Made by a program: the position numbers and the translations under genes
From: JAICNR01 sp035699465
Lineage (GTDB): Bacteria; Gemmatimonadota; Gemmatimonadetes; JACCXV01; JAHWKZ01
NCBI GenBank assembly: GCA_035699465.1
Contig: DASSPT010000058.1
Coordinates: 1-31,943, forward strand
Reading direction: 5' to 3'
DNA length: 31,943 nucleotides
Notes under the pieces: model-generated
Database searches by the model: none
What the model was told of the DNA's origin: nothing
What the model saw: the letters and a program-made list of their open reading frames with translations, nothing else
Part shown: positions 1 to 8,164 of the stretch, in pieces
How the letters are laid out: each line of letters opens with the position of its first letter
Position numbering within the stretch: the stretch's first letter is position 1

Positions 1-1
1 G

Positions 2-298
2 GACCTCGAGGCCCGGACGCGGTGGCTGGAGTACTCCCGCGCCAAGGACGAGATGTTCAGTCACACCGACATCCCTCAGGCGCCATGGTACGTCGTGAAC
101 GCGGACGTCAAGAAACACGCTCGGCTCAACTGCATCGCGCACCTCTTGAAGCAGATCCCCTACGAGGATCTGACAGCCATTCCCAAGACGGACCTGCCGC
201 CCCGGCCGAAGGCGAAGAAAAAGAAGAAGGACTACGAGCGAACCCCGTTCGAGGAACAGACGCTGGTGCCGGAGATCTACGGCCCGGATAGCCAGTAG
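2..298 (+). CDS. ppk2: Polyphosphate kinase 2 (PPK2), C-terminal part
   Basis: Only the last 98 residues are in the window; the frame is open at the left edge. The residues around DLEARTRWLEYSRAKDEMF, the APWYVV segment and the basic KAKKKKKDYERTPFEEQ tail match the C-terminal end of PPK2-family kinases, which transfer phosphate between polyphosphate and nucleoside di- or monophosphates in the cytoplasm. The Walker A and B motifs lie outside the window, so class I, II or III cannot be told. The gene is convergent with the metallo-beta-lactamase gene on the other strand, 47 bases away. Confidence 0.85.
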   Translation, partial: DLEARTRWLEYSRAKDEMFSHTDIPQAPWYVVNADVKKHARLNCIAHLLKQIPYEDLTAIPKTDLPPRPKAKKKKKDYERTPFEEQTLVPEIYGPDSQ

Positions 299-302
299 GA
301 GG

Positions 303-339
303 GAGGCCGCGCCGGGGCGGCGGCGTACGAGTCGGCCTC
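303..339. terminator. Possible bidirectional terminator hairpin between convergent genes
   Basis: An inverted repeat of seven bases (303-309 with 333-339, GAGGCCG/CGGCCTC) lies exactly between the stop codons of two convergent genes. The 23-base loop is long and no clear T-tract follows on either strand, so this is a weak, position-based call. Confidence 0.25.
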
Positions 340-345
340 AGTGGA

Positions 346-1254
346 TCAGGCTACGGTCGGGACCGGCCCCACTGTCAGCCTGCCCTTCTCCAGCCGGTAG
401 CTCCGCTCCTCCGCCGCAACCGATACCGTCACCGCCGAGCCGTCCCGCTTGGCGAGCGCTTCTGCGAGGATCTGCTCCAGCTCCAGGTCCTCGCGGACCG
501 GGTCGTGGTGGAAGAGCACCACGTGCTTGGCGCCCGACATCTCGGCGAAGGCCAGCACCTGATCGATCGAGCTGTGCCCCCACCCCACGTGGCTGGCGTA
601 CTCCTTGGCCGTGTACTGGGCGTCATGGATCAGGATGTCCGCGCCGTGGGCGAGCGAGTACCCCGATGTCCAATTCGGATCCCCGGGAAAGTCCGCCACG
701 CCGAGCGCCGGCTCGTGGTCCGGCAAGTAGGCGATCACGCCGTCCGGGCTCTCGATCCGGAACCCCACGGTCGCGCCCGGATGGCAGACGAAAGCCGAGG
801 TCACGTGGAAGTTCCCGACCGTGAGGTCCTCCCGCGGGACGTCGTGCAGCAGAATCCGGCTCGGCAGGCTCCGGAGGTGTACGGGGAAGAGCGGCGGAGA
901 AAGATAGCGGGAGAGGCGCTGGCGCAACGGACGCGCCGTGCTCGCCGGCCCCCAGATGTGGATCTCCATCTCCGAGTCGTAGAGCGGCGTGAAGAAGCCC
1001 AGACCCTGGATGTGGTCCATGTGGAGATGGGTCAGGAGAATGTCGATGCGGTTCGCGAGCCCGTTCTCGCACGGCGAGCCGCTCTTCAACGCCGCGCCCA
1101 GGCGGCGGATCCCGGTACCCGCGTCGAGCACCAGCAGGGCGCCGGAGTCGCAGCGCACCTCCACGCAGGAGGTGTTGCCGCCGTAGCGCCGGCTCTCGGG
1201 TCCGGGCGCGGGAAGCGAGCCGCGCGTGCCCCACGGAGTGACGGTGACGCCTAT
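346..1254 (-). CDS. Metallo-beta-lactamase-fold hydrolase (cyclic phosphodiesterase-like)
   Basis: The protein has the HLHMDHIQG metal-binding motif of the MBL fold, a LPDHEP segment, a HDAQYTAKEY segment carrying the bridging aspartate, and a late FHHDP histidine pair. This pattern fits the MBL hydrolases related to phosphoribosyl cyclic phosphodiesterase (PhnP-like); the substrate is unknown. The family normally starts with a short strand followed by WGTRGS; that motif lies upstream of the first in-frame ATG (1164), so that ATG is too late. No in-frame ATG, GTG or TTG exists near the right place. An ATA at 1254 would overlap the stop of the upstream PAS gene as ATAG, giving 302 residues; a CTG at 1266 is the other option. 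The start is therefore uncertain, the family call is not. Confidence 0.85.
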   Translation of the reverse strand: MGVTVTPWGTRGSLPAPGPESRRYGGNTSCVEVRCDSGALLVLDAGTGIRRLGAALKSGSPCENGLANRIDILLTHLHMDHIQGLGFFTPLYDSEMEIHIWGPASTARPLRQRLSRYLSPPLFPVHLRSLPSRILLHDVPREDLTVGNFHVTSAFVCHPGATVGFRIESPDGVIAYLPDHEPALGVADFPGDPNWTSGYSLAHGADILIHDAQYTAKEYASHVGWGHSSIDQVLAFAEMSGAKHVVLFHHDPVREDLELEQILAEALAKRDGSAVTVSVAAEERSYRLEKGRLTVGPVPTVA

Positions 1255-1682
1255 TCGACCTCCCAGAAGATCGCCAGGCCGCCCAGGTGCTTGCCTGCGA
1301 GCCCGATGATCGGGATGCCGATCACCTCAATGTGCCGCGTGCTCTCGTCGAGGCCATGGATGTACATCTCCGACCAGGCCGGGCGGCCCTGCTCGAGCGC
1401 GATCACGAGCGGCAGGTCCTCCGGCTCGATCGGGTTCCCGTCGGCGTCGGTGGGGCTGAAGACGTGGGACCACTCCTCGCGGAGCATCCGGCCGGTCTCC
1501 TCGAAACGGATCCCGAGAACGGCCTCCGCGGCCTCGTTGTAGTACAGGAGATCGCCCCGGGGGTCGACCAGGAACATGGGGACGCCGAGGTAGCTGATCA
1601 GCTGGCGGCCGAGGATCAGCTCGATCGCCATCTGCGGGTTCAGCCGCGGCTCGGCTTCGGAATTTCTCTCCGGAATCGTCAT
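1251..1682 (-). CDS. Small stand-alone PAS-domain protein
   Basis: This 143-residue protein consists almost only of a PAS fold: a GVPMFLVDPRGDLLYYNEAAEAVLG core (about residues 33-57) is the classic PAS start, and the rest runs through a typical PAS sheet to the end. There is no kinase, GGDEF or DNA-binding part, so it is probably a sensor or adaptor domain acting in the cytoplasm. It follows the pcrA stop by 46 bases and has an AGGA ribosome-binding site before ATG 1682. A histidine kinase is encoded two genes upstream, so a signalling link is possible but only inferred. Confidence 0.8.
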   Translation of the reverse strand: MTIPERNSEAEPRLNPQMAIELILGRQLISYLGVPMFLVDPRGDLLYYNEAAEAVLGIRFEETGRMLREEWSHVFSPTDADGNPIEPEDLPLVIALEQGRPAWSEMYIHGLDESTRHIEVIGIPIIGLAGKHLGGLAIFWEVE

Positions 1683-1728
1683 GGGGCGTCCTGCACAATA
1701 ATGGCAAGAATCGCGCCCGGAAAGGTTC

Positions 1729-4005
1729 CTACCATTCGCGCTCCAGGCGGGCGAAGCGGGCCACCAGCCGCTTCTCCCCCGCCCTGTCGAACCGCACGGT
1801 CACCTTGAGGTCCCGGCCGGCACCGCTGACGGCCTTGATCGTGCCGGGGCCGAACTCGCGGTGGGCCACCCGCTCCCCGGGACGGTAGGCCGGTGCCAGG
1901 TCCGAGACTTCGTCGGGTTCCACCGAGTCGCCGGCGGGGTCGTCGACCGCGATCGTGTTGTCCCAGGCCGCCGCGCGGGCCGCGTCGCCGGAGCCCGAGC
2001 CGCCTCCGAACCCGAACGAGGTGCGCCGGCCGTGCCAGCCACCCCAGCGGCTCAAGGGCTCCTCCTCCCACTCGACGAGGTCCTCGGGCAGCTCGGCCAG
2101 GAACGGCGACGGTCCGGCGATCGTGTTCTGCCCCCAGCGGTAGCGCTCGTGGGCATAGCTGAGATATACCCTGTCCTTGGCCCTTGTCAGCCCCACGTAG
2201 AACAGCCGCCGCTCCTCCTCGTACTCGCGCGGGGACTCGAGCGCCCGAGCCAGCGGGAAGAGGTTCTCCTCGCATCCGGCGAGGAACACGACGGGAAACT
2301 CCAGGCCTTTGGCGTTGTGGAGCGTCATGAGCGTCACCACTCCGCCTCCCAGCGCGGCGGTGTCGAGGTCGGTGAGGAGGCTCACCTCCTCGAGGAACGC
2401 GGCCAGGTCCCCCTCGCCGGGGGCGGTCGGGTGCTCGTCGCTGAACGCCTGCACGCCCGCCACCAGCTCGTAGAGGTTCTCGATCCGGTCTTCCCGCCGG
2501 GGATCCTTGAGCGCCCGGTAATGGGCGAAGAGACCGGCCTTCTCGAAGTACTCGGTGACCCATCCGCCCGCCGGCTCGACCGCGGCGCGCGCGCGGAACC
2601 GGTCCAGGAGCTCCGCCAGCTCCCTGAGACCGGCCTGCGTAGGCGCGTTGACCTGCAGGATGATCGACGCGTCATCCAGCGCCCCCGAAAGCCCGGTCCC
2701 CCGCTCCTGGGCGACGGCCTCGAGCGCCTGGATCGTCACCGGACCGATGCCCCGCCTGGGGACTCCCAACACGCGGTTCATCGACCAGTCGTCGAGGGGA
2801 TTGGCGAGGATCCGGAGGTACGCGACCGCGTCCTTGACCTCTTGCCGCTCGTAGAATCGCGTTCCCCCGACAATCACGTACGGGAGCCCGCGGCGGCGCA
2901 TCCCCTCCTCCAGGGCGCGGGACTGGGAGTTCGTGCGGTAGAGGACCGCCACGTCGCTGGCGGAGCGCCCCTCGCGCTGGAGCGACTGAATCGTCCGCGC
3001 CACCCATTCGGCCTCGCTCTCGGCGTCGGCGGCGCCGTGGACGATCAGCGGCTCGCCCGCCTCGCGCTCGGTCCACAGCTTCTTCGGCTTGCGCTCACGG
3101 TTCTTTTCGACGATCGCGTGGGCGGCGTCGAGGATCCTCGCCGTCGAGCGGTAGTTCTGCTCGAGCCGGATCGAAACGGACTCCGGGAAGTCGTCCTCGA
3201 ACGACAGGATGTTCCGGATGTCGGCGCCCCTCCAGCCGTAGATCGACTGGTCGTCGTCGCCGACCACCGTTACCGAGCGGTACTCCTCGGTCAGCATCTT
3301 GATGAACTGGTACTGCGCGTGGTTGGTGTCCTGGTATTCGTCGACGAGGACATGGCGGAACTTGCGCCGGAACGACGCCAGCAGGGCCTCGTCATCGCGG
3401 AGCTTCACGACCGTCTGCATGAGGAGGTCGTCGAAGTCGAATGCGCGGTTGGAGCGCAGGAGGGCCTGATAACGGCGATACGCCTCGGCGACGGCCTCCT
3501 CGACGTGTCCGTGATGGAGCGCCGCGTACTGCTCGGGCGACAGGAGCCGGTTCTTGGCGTCCGAGATCCGCCCCCGCACGCCGTACGCGTCCAGCGATCC
3601 GATCGACCAGCTCATCGCGTCCATCACCTGCTTGAGGATCTGGAGCGTGTCGTCCCCGTCATAGATCGTGAACGAGCGCGGATAGTCGAAACGGTCGGCG
3701 ATCTGGCGCAGGATCCGGGCGCAGACGGAGTGGAAGGTTCCGATCCAGAGGCCCTGGATCCCGTCGACCCTGTCCGCCAGGAGCGTGAGCACGCGTTCCT
3801 TCATCTCGCCGGCGGCCTTGTTCGTGAACGTCACCGCGAGGATGTGCCGCGGCGCGACCCCGTGGTGGAGGATCATCCACGCGATGCGGTGGGTGAGGAC
3901 GCGCGTCTTTCCGCTCCCCGCGCCGGCCAGCACGAGCAGCGGCCCCGGGCCGTGCATCACGGCCTCGCGCTGTGCGGGATTCAGGTTCTGGAGCGGGCCG
4001 TTCAC
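1729..4005 (-). CDS. pcrA: UvrD/PcrA-type ATP-dependent DNA helicase
   Basis: A superfamily 1 3'-5' helicase for nucleotide excision repair and removal of RecA or stalled polymerase. The N-terminus shows LNPAQREAV (Q motif), Walker A GAGSGKT near residues 27-33, DEYQDTN (Walker B), GDDDQSIYGWRGA, QNYRST, and later LMTLHNAKGLEF (motif V region) and VGLTRAKDRVYLS (motif VI). The C-terminus (GERVAHREFGPGTIKAV) is the Tudor-like RNA polymerase-binding domain typical of PcrA/UvrD. GTG 4005 gives 758 residues, close to the family length, and forms a GTGA overlap with the stop of the upstream histidine kinase. The reading frame is open much further upstream, but that part is antisense-like shadow inside the kinase gene. 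Confidence 0.95.
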   Translation of the reverse strand: MNGPLQNLNPAQREAVMHGPGPLLVLAGAGSGKTRVLTHRIAWMILHHGVAPRHILAVTFTNKAAGEMKERVLTLLADRVDGIQGLWIGTFHSVCARILRQIADRFDYPRSFTIYDGDDTLQILKQVMDAMSWSIGSLDAYGVRGRISDAKNRLLSPEQYAALHHGHVEEAVAEAYRRYQALLRSNRAFDFDDLLMQTVVKLRDDEALLASFRRKFRHVLVDEYQDTNHAQYQFIKMLTEEYRSVTVVGDDDQSIYGWRGADIRNILSFEDDFPESVSIRLEQNYRSTARILDAAHAIVEKNRERKPKKLWTEREAGEPLIVHGAADAESEAEWVARTIQSLQREGRSASDVAVLYRTNSQSRALEEGMRRRGLPYVIVGGTRFYERQEVKDAVAYLRILANPLDDWSMNRVLGVPRRGIGPVTIQALEAVAQERGTGLSGALDDASIILQVNAPTQAGLRELAELLDRFRARAAVEPAGGWVTEYFEKAGLFAHYRALKDPRREDRIENLYELVAGVQAFSDEHPTAPGEGDLAAFLEEVSLLTDLDTAALGGGVVTLMTLHNAKGLEFPVVFLAGCEENLFPLARALESPREYEEERRLFYVGLTRAKDRVYLSYAHERYRWGQNTIAGPSPFLAELPEDLVEWEEEPLSRWGGWHGRRTSFGFGGGSGSGDAARAAAWDNTIAVDDPAGDSVEPDEVSDLAPAYRPGERVAHREFGPGTIKAVSGAGRDLKVTVRFDRAGEKRLVARFARLEREW

Positions 4006-5276
4006 GGGAGCGCGGCTTCGTCCCGATCGCTGGCGGCCAGCGTGACACGGAACGTCGTGCCGGCGCCCGGCTCCGAAGTGACGAGCTCGAGCGAGCCGCC
4101 GTGATTCTCCTCGACGATCCGCTTGGCAAGCGAGAGTCCGACACCCCAGCCGTGAGGCTTGGTCGAGACGCCGGTCTCGAAGATCCGCTTGCGCAGCGCC
4201 CATGGGACCCCCGGCCCATCGTCGGAGATCTCGACCATGGCCGTGCCGGGGACCGGGCCACGCGCCACCCTCAGCGAGATCTCGCCGCCCGTCGCCTGGA
4301 GCGCATCGACCGCGTTCTTGACGAGATTCTCGAGCGCCCACTCGAGCAACGTCCGGTTGGCCTCCACCACGGGCGCCGGCTCGTAGGCGGTCGTCAGCCG
4401 GATCGTCCGGCCGCGGCGCGGGAGCCGGGCGCGGCAGTACTCCTCCAGGTCGCGCACGATCGCGTGGAGGTCGAGCGGCGCGAGCTGGGGATTCCTGCCG
4501 ATCAGCTCGAACCGGTTGGCGACCTTCGTCAGCCGGTCGAGATCCTGCTCCATGGCGACGAGCGCGGCGTCGGTGTCGACCTCGCGGCGGTCGTCGTCCG
4601 AGCCAACCCCGGCCGGGACGGCGGCGGTGCGCTCCGCCTTGAGGAGCTCGACCCAGCCGTACAGCGACGAGATCGGGGTGCCCAGCTGATGCGCGCTCTC
4701 GCGGGCCATCGCCACCCAGATCTGGCCGCGCTGGACGCGCAGGTTGTAGCGGATCAGCCAGAACGCGATCAGCCCGATCGCTGCCAGCCCCAGGGCCTGG
4801 ATGTAGGGCAGATAACGCAGCAGCGTGATCGTGCCGGCCTCCGCGACGTGGATCCGCTGGATCACGGCGCCGCTTTCGTCGAGCACAGGGTAGGGATCGG
4901 CGATCCGGTCCATGCGCGCGGCCTCCTGCCGGAGCGCCAGGCGGTCGGCCGGGCTCCACGGTCCGGTTTCGTTCTCGATGTCGAGGTCCAGGTTCTTGAA
5001 TGCGGTCGGGTTGCCGAGCTCGTCGGTGAGGATGACCGGATACGGGAAGCTCTGGATCACCTCTTCGAACAGAAGGAGCTGTGCGCCCTCCGCCGAGGTG
5101 ACGCTGAGCGCCCGCGCGTAGAGCGTCGCCAGCCGCTCGGTGTCCTCACGGATGTCCTCCACGAGCGCGCGCGTGAACCACGCATACCCGATGAAGAGCG
5201 CCAGGTACGCCACCACCGCGACGATCGGCCAGACGCGCGGCCAGGCGTGCGGCGGCGTGATCGATGTGCGCGTCGT
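4002..5276 (-). CDS. Membrane sensor histidine kinase
   Basis: A two-helix membrane kinase: a first transmembrane segment (about residues 16-34), a roughly 120-residue extracytoplasmic sensor region, a second segment (about 155-175), then an H-box AHQLGTPISSL with the phosphorylated histidine near residue 196, N-box LVKNAVDAL, G1 DDGPGVP and G2 GWGVGLSLAKRI. No response regulator is adjacent, so its partner is unknown. The start is a puzzle: a strong AGGAGG ribosome-binding site (5281-5286) overlaps the serS stop region, but no ATG, GTG or TTG follows within range. I place the start at ACG 5276, four bases after that site (a second ACG is at 5273). The first normal in-frame start is GTG 5216, inside the first membrane segment. 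Confidence 0.85.
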   Translation of the reverse strand, partial: TTRTSITPPHAWPRVWPIVAVVAYLALFIGYAWFTRALVEDIREDTERLATLYARALSVTSAEGAQLLLFEEVIQSFPYPVILTDELGNPTAFKNLDLDIENETGPWSPADRLALRQEAARMDRIADPYPVLDESGAVIQRIHVAEAGTITLLRYLPYIQALGLAAIGLIAFWLIRYNLRVQRGQIWVAMARESAHQLGTPISSLYGWVELLKAERTAAVPAGVGSDDDRREVDTDAALVAMEQDLDRLTKVANRFELIGRNPQLAPLDLHAIVRDLEEYCRARLPRRGRTIRLTTAYEPAPVVEANRTLLEWALENLVKNAVDALQATGGEISLRVARGPVPGTAMVEISDDGPGVPWALRKRIFETGVSTKPHGWGVGLSLAKRIVEENHGGSLELVTSEPGAGTTFRVTLAASDRDEAALP

Positions 5277-5284
5277 GCCGCCTC

Positions 5285-6565
5285 CTAGGACTCCGGCTCC
5301 AGGACCTCGCGGCCCCCCATGTACGGGCGCAGCGCCGCGGGAAGCGTGACCGTGCCGTCGGCGTTCTGGCCGTTCTCGAGCAGCGCGATCATCGTCCTCG
5401 GGAGCGCGACTCCCGATCCGTTCAGCGTGTGCGGGTGGCGCGTTCCGCTGGCGCCCTCGGCCCGCATGCGCAGGCCCGCCCGCCGGGACTGGTACGCTTC
5501 GCAGTTCGAGCACGACGACACCTCGAGCCACATCCCCACGCCGGGCGCCCAGGCCTCGATGTCGTACGTCTTGGCGGCGGCGTTTCCCATGTCGCCCGCG
5601 GCGAGGAGGAGTATTCGATAGGGCAGCTCGAGGGCCTGGAGGACGGCCTCGGCGTCCGCGGTCAGCGTCTCGAGCATGTCGTAGGAGGTCTCGGGAGTCG
5701 TGATGGCGACCATCTCCACCTTGTCGAACTGGTGGACGCGGATCATGCCGCGGGTTTCCCGCCCGGCCGCGCCGGCCTCGCGGCGAAAGCACGGCGTGTG
5801 CGCGCAGTAGCGCAGCGGCAGCGCGGCCGCGTCCAGGATCTCCTCCCGGTGCCAGCCCATGATCGGCACCTCGGCGGTGGGGATCAGGTACAGCTCGTCG
5901 CGGTCGCAGGCGTAGAGCTGCTCCTCGAACTTCGGCAGGTGGCCGGTGGCGGTGGCCGTCGCGGCGTTCACCAGGTACGGCGGAGCGATCTCGCGGTAGC
6001 CGTTCGCGCGGTGTCGGTCGAGCATGAGCGCGATCAGCGCGCGGGAAAGGGCGGCTCCCGCGCCCGTCAGGCCGACGAATCCGGACCCGGCGATCTTCGT
6101 TGCCCGCTCGAGGTCGAGGATCCCCAACCGCTCGCCGAGCTCCCAGTGGGGCTTCGGCTCGAAGTCGAACTCGCGCGGGCTCCCCCACTCCCGCACATGC
6201 ACATTGGCCTCCGGGCCGCCGGCGGGCACGGAGACGTGCGGCAGGTTCGGCAGCTCGAGGAGCAACGAGTCGAGCGTCTCCTTGTGGGCGCTCGACTGGT
6301 CGTCCAGCGCCTTGATTCGGTCGGATACCGCGCGCATCTCGGATTTGAGCTGATCGGCTTCCTCCGGGCGGCCGCCCTGCACCATGACGCCGATCTCCCT
6401 GGAGCGCGCATTCCGCTCGGCCTTGAGCCGCTCGCTCTCCGCCAGGAGCCGCCGATACTCCTCGTCGAGCCGCACCAGGCGATCCACGTCGGCGATGTCG
6501 CCTCGACTGGCGAGCCCCTCGAGGAGCCGCTCCCGGTCCTCGCGCAGGGTCCGAACGTCCAGCAT
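5285..6565 (-). CDS. serS: Seryl-tRNA synthetase
   Basis: Charges tRNA-Ser, and also tRNA-Sec, with serine. The first 100 or so residues form the long antiparallel coiled coil that grips the tRNA long variable arm; the class II catalytic core follows, with motif 2 (FRREAGAAGRETRGMIRVHQF) and motif 3 (GSGVALPRTMIALLEN). At 426 residues it has the usual length. ATG 6565 shares one base with the stop of the upstream lipoprotein gene (TGATG). Because the window also holds tRNA-Sec, this enzyme would make the Ser-tRNA-Sec precursor for selenocysteine. Confidence 0.97.
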   Translation of the reverse strand: MLDVRTLREDRERLLEGLASRGDIADVDRLVRLDEEYRRLLAESERLKAERNARSREIGVMVQGGRPEEADQLKSEMRAVSDRIKALDDQSSAHKETLDSLLLELPNLPHVSVPAGGPEANVHVREWGSPREFDFEPKPHWELGERLGILDLERATKIAGSGFVGLTGAGAALSRALIALMLDRHRANGYREIAPPYLVNAATATATGHLPKFEEQLYACDRDELYLIPTAEVPIMGWHREEILDAAALPLRYCAHTPCFRREAGAAGRETRGMIRVHQFDKVEMVAITTPETSYDMLETLTADAEAVLQALELPYRILLLAAGDMGNAAAKTYDIEAWAPGVGMWLEVSSCSNCEAYQSRRAGLRMRAEGASGTRHPHTLNGSGVALPRTMIALLENGQNADGTVTLPAALRPYMGGREVLEPES

Positions 6566-7155
6566 CACTCGACGACGCGGCGATTCAGGGGCTGCACCTG
6601 ATACGCCCAGCGGAAGCGCGCGAAGCGCGATCCGGGCTGCCCCGGGAACTCGCTGCCGACCTCGAGCACGGCGAGCTTGGCGTAGTTGATCGGCACGATC
6701 CCCGACTGCGAGCGGGAGATGCGGAAGGCATAGACGTGGCCGGCCTCCACCGGCACGCCGGCCTCGTCGTCGACGTCGCTGTAGCCGTCCTCGGGCACTT
6801 CCTCCACCGACTCGTACGGAATTGCGCCCAGGTCCTGGATCCCGGTTCGGACACTCGTCAGCCCGGGCGCAAGGAACGTGGAGAAGGCCCGGAAGACGAG
6901 CGTCCCGTCCGTTCGCGCGTCTAGGAGGAACGTCCCCGTCGAACCGCCGATCTCGTCCGTCCCCACGAAGATCCGCTGGGCGCTCGCGAAGTCCCAACCC
7001 GAGGGGAAGGCAGGCAGGCCGAGCTCCCACAATCGGCTCTCGCCCTCGAAGACCTGCGGAGTGGTGTTGCGGAACGGGTTCTCGTCGTCGCACGCCGCCA
7101 GCTGGATCGCGACGAGCACGAGCAGCCGTCCCACGATGTTTCGATTTCCTCTCAT
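6565..7155 (-). CDS. Hypothetical lipoprotein
   Basis: A 196-residue protein with a type II signal peptide: basic MRGNRN, hydrophobic stretch, lipobox LAAC near residues 19-22, followed by DDENPF. The rest is a beta-rich domain with no motif that I recognise. It starts with ATG 7155 in an ATGA overlap with the sugar-nucleotide reductase gene and ends in a one-base overlap with serS, so it is translated as part of the same operon. Likely an outer-membrane or periplasmic lipoprotein; function unknown. Confidence 0.8.
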   Translation of the reverse strand: MRGNRNIVGRLLVLVAIQLAACDDENPFRNTTPQVFEGESRLWELGLPAFPSGWDFASAQRIFVGTDEIGGSTGTFLLDARTDGTLVFRAFSTFLAPGLTSVRTGIQDLGAIPYESVEEVPEDGYSDVDDEAGVPVEAGHVYAFRISRSQSGIVPINYAKLAVLEVGSEFPGQPGSRFARFRWAYQVQPLNRRVVE

Positions 7156-8129
7156 GATCCGCGTTCACTCTCCTGTGTGGCCGGTATCTCCGGCTCGCTG
7201 GCCACCCGCTCGCGCCAGTGCTCGAGCAGGTCGCGCGCGGTCTCCTCCCAGCCGCGTGTGGCTGCCCAACCGATCGTCTTCCCCGCCAGGCGGGGATCCC
7301 CGACCATCCATGGGACCTCGGCCGGCCGCAAGCGCGAGGGGTCCACCGCGAACTCGATCTCCACCTTCGACAGCGCGGCCAGGACATCGAGCGACTCGCC
7401 GATCGTCCTCCCGACGCCGCTGCAGACGTTGTATGCCCCACCCGGCGCGCCCTGACGCAGGAGCATCGCATACGCCTCGACGACGTCGCGGACATGCGAT
7501 ACGTCGCGCGTGGGATCGAGGTTCCCGATCTCGATCACCGCGGGTCCCCGACCGGTCTCCGCGCGTGCGATCCGCCGCGCCACGGACGAAAACACGAAGC
7601 GCGGGTCCTGCCCCGGGCCCGTGTGCGGGAAGGCCCGGGCTCGAACGACCTCCAGCCCATAGCCGCGCCAGTACTGGGCGCCGATCAGGTCCTGCGCCGC
7701 CTTGCTCGTCCCATACGGGCTCACCGGCTCGAGCGGCGCGCTCTCCGGCACGGGCCCGTCCTCCGACGAGCGTCGCCCGTACGCCTCGCTCGAGGTGACG
7801 ACCAGCGCGCGGCCGACCTGTGCCCTGCGACACCCCTCCAAAACGTGCAGCGTGCCGAGCGCGTTGACCGCGAACGTCTCTCCCGGCCGGCTGAAGGCCG
7901 CCGCCACGCTGGTCTGTCCGGCGAGATGGACGAGGGCGTCGGGCGCGGCCTCGGCGAGCACGCGCTCGACGCGGTCCTGCTCCCGGACGTCGCAGGCCCA
8001 GATCCGCTCGACGCCGGCGATCGCGGCCGGCTCCAGCGAGGACCCCACGACGGCGTGCCCTTCCGCCGCCAGCAGGGCCGCGAGATGCCGGCCCGCGAAC
8101 CCATCGATGCCGGTCAGGAAGATGCGCAT
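7152..8129 (-). CDS. NAD-dependent sugar-nucleotide reductase/epimerase, RMD-like
   Basis: An extended short-chain dehydrogenase. The TGIDGFAGRH Rossmann motif is at residues 6-15, SSEAYG at 113-118 and the catalytic YGTSK with Tyr139 and Lys143. The FPHTGPGQDPRFV and GNLDPTRDVSHVRDVV segments resemble GDP-6-deoxy-4-keto-D-mannose reductase (RMD) more than GDP-mannose 4,6-dehydratase. The enzyme would reduce the 4-keto sugar to GDP-D-rhamnose or a related deoxysugar. A GDP-mannose synthesis gene sits three genes upstream in the same operon, which supports a GDP-mannose pathway role, but no dehydratase is present in the window. It begins 35 bases after the GlmU-like gene. Confidence 0.8.
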   Translation of the reverse strand: MRIFLTGIDGFAGRHLAALLAAEGHAVVGSSLEPAAIAGVERIWACDVREQDRVERVLAEAAPDALVHLAGQTSVAAAFSRPGETFAVNALGTLHVLEGCRRAQVGRALVVTSSEAYGRRSSEDGPVPESAPLEPVSPYGTSKAAQDLIGAQYWRGYGLEVVRARAFPHTGPGQDPRFVFSSVARRIARAETGRGPAVIEIGNLDPTRDVSHVRDVVEAYAMLLRQGAPGGAYNVCSGVGRTIGESLDVLAALSKVEIEFAVDPSRLRPAEVPWMVGDPRLAGKTIGWAATRGWEETARDLLEHWRERVASEPEIPATQESERGS

Positions 8130-8164
8130 TGGGGCGTTGGGTCGCGGGTCGAGACGACGACCTG

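Noticed and set aside
1861..4104. Long plus-strand open frame opposite the helicase
   Set aside because: Shadow of a GC-rich gene; composition is Arg/Val/Leu-rich with no motif, while the minus strand codes a complete helicase.
4006..4959. N-terminal extension of the helicase frame by about 317 residues
   Set aside because: It lies in the histidine kinase gene in another frame, is Arg/Gly/Pro-rich and has no known domain; GTG 4005 gives normal PcrA length.
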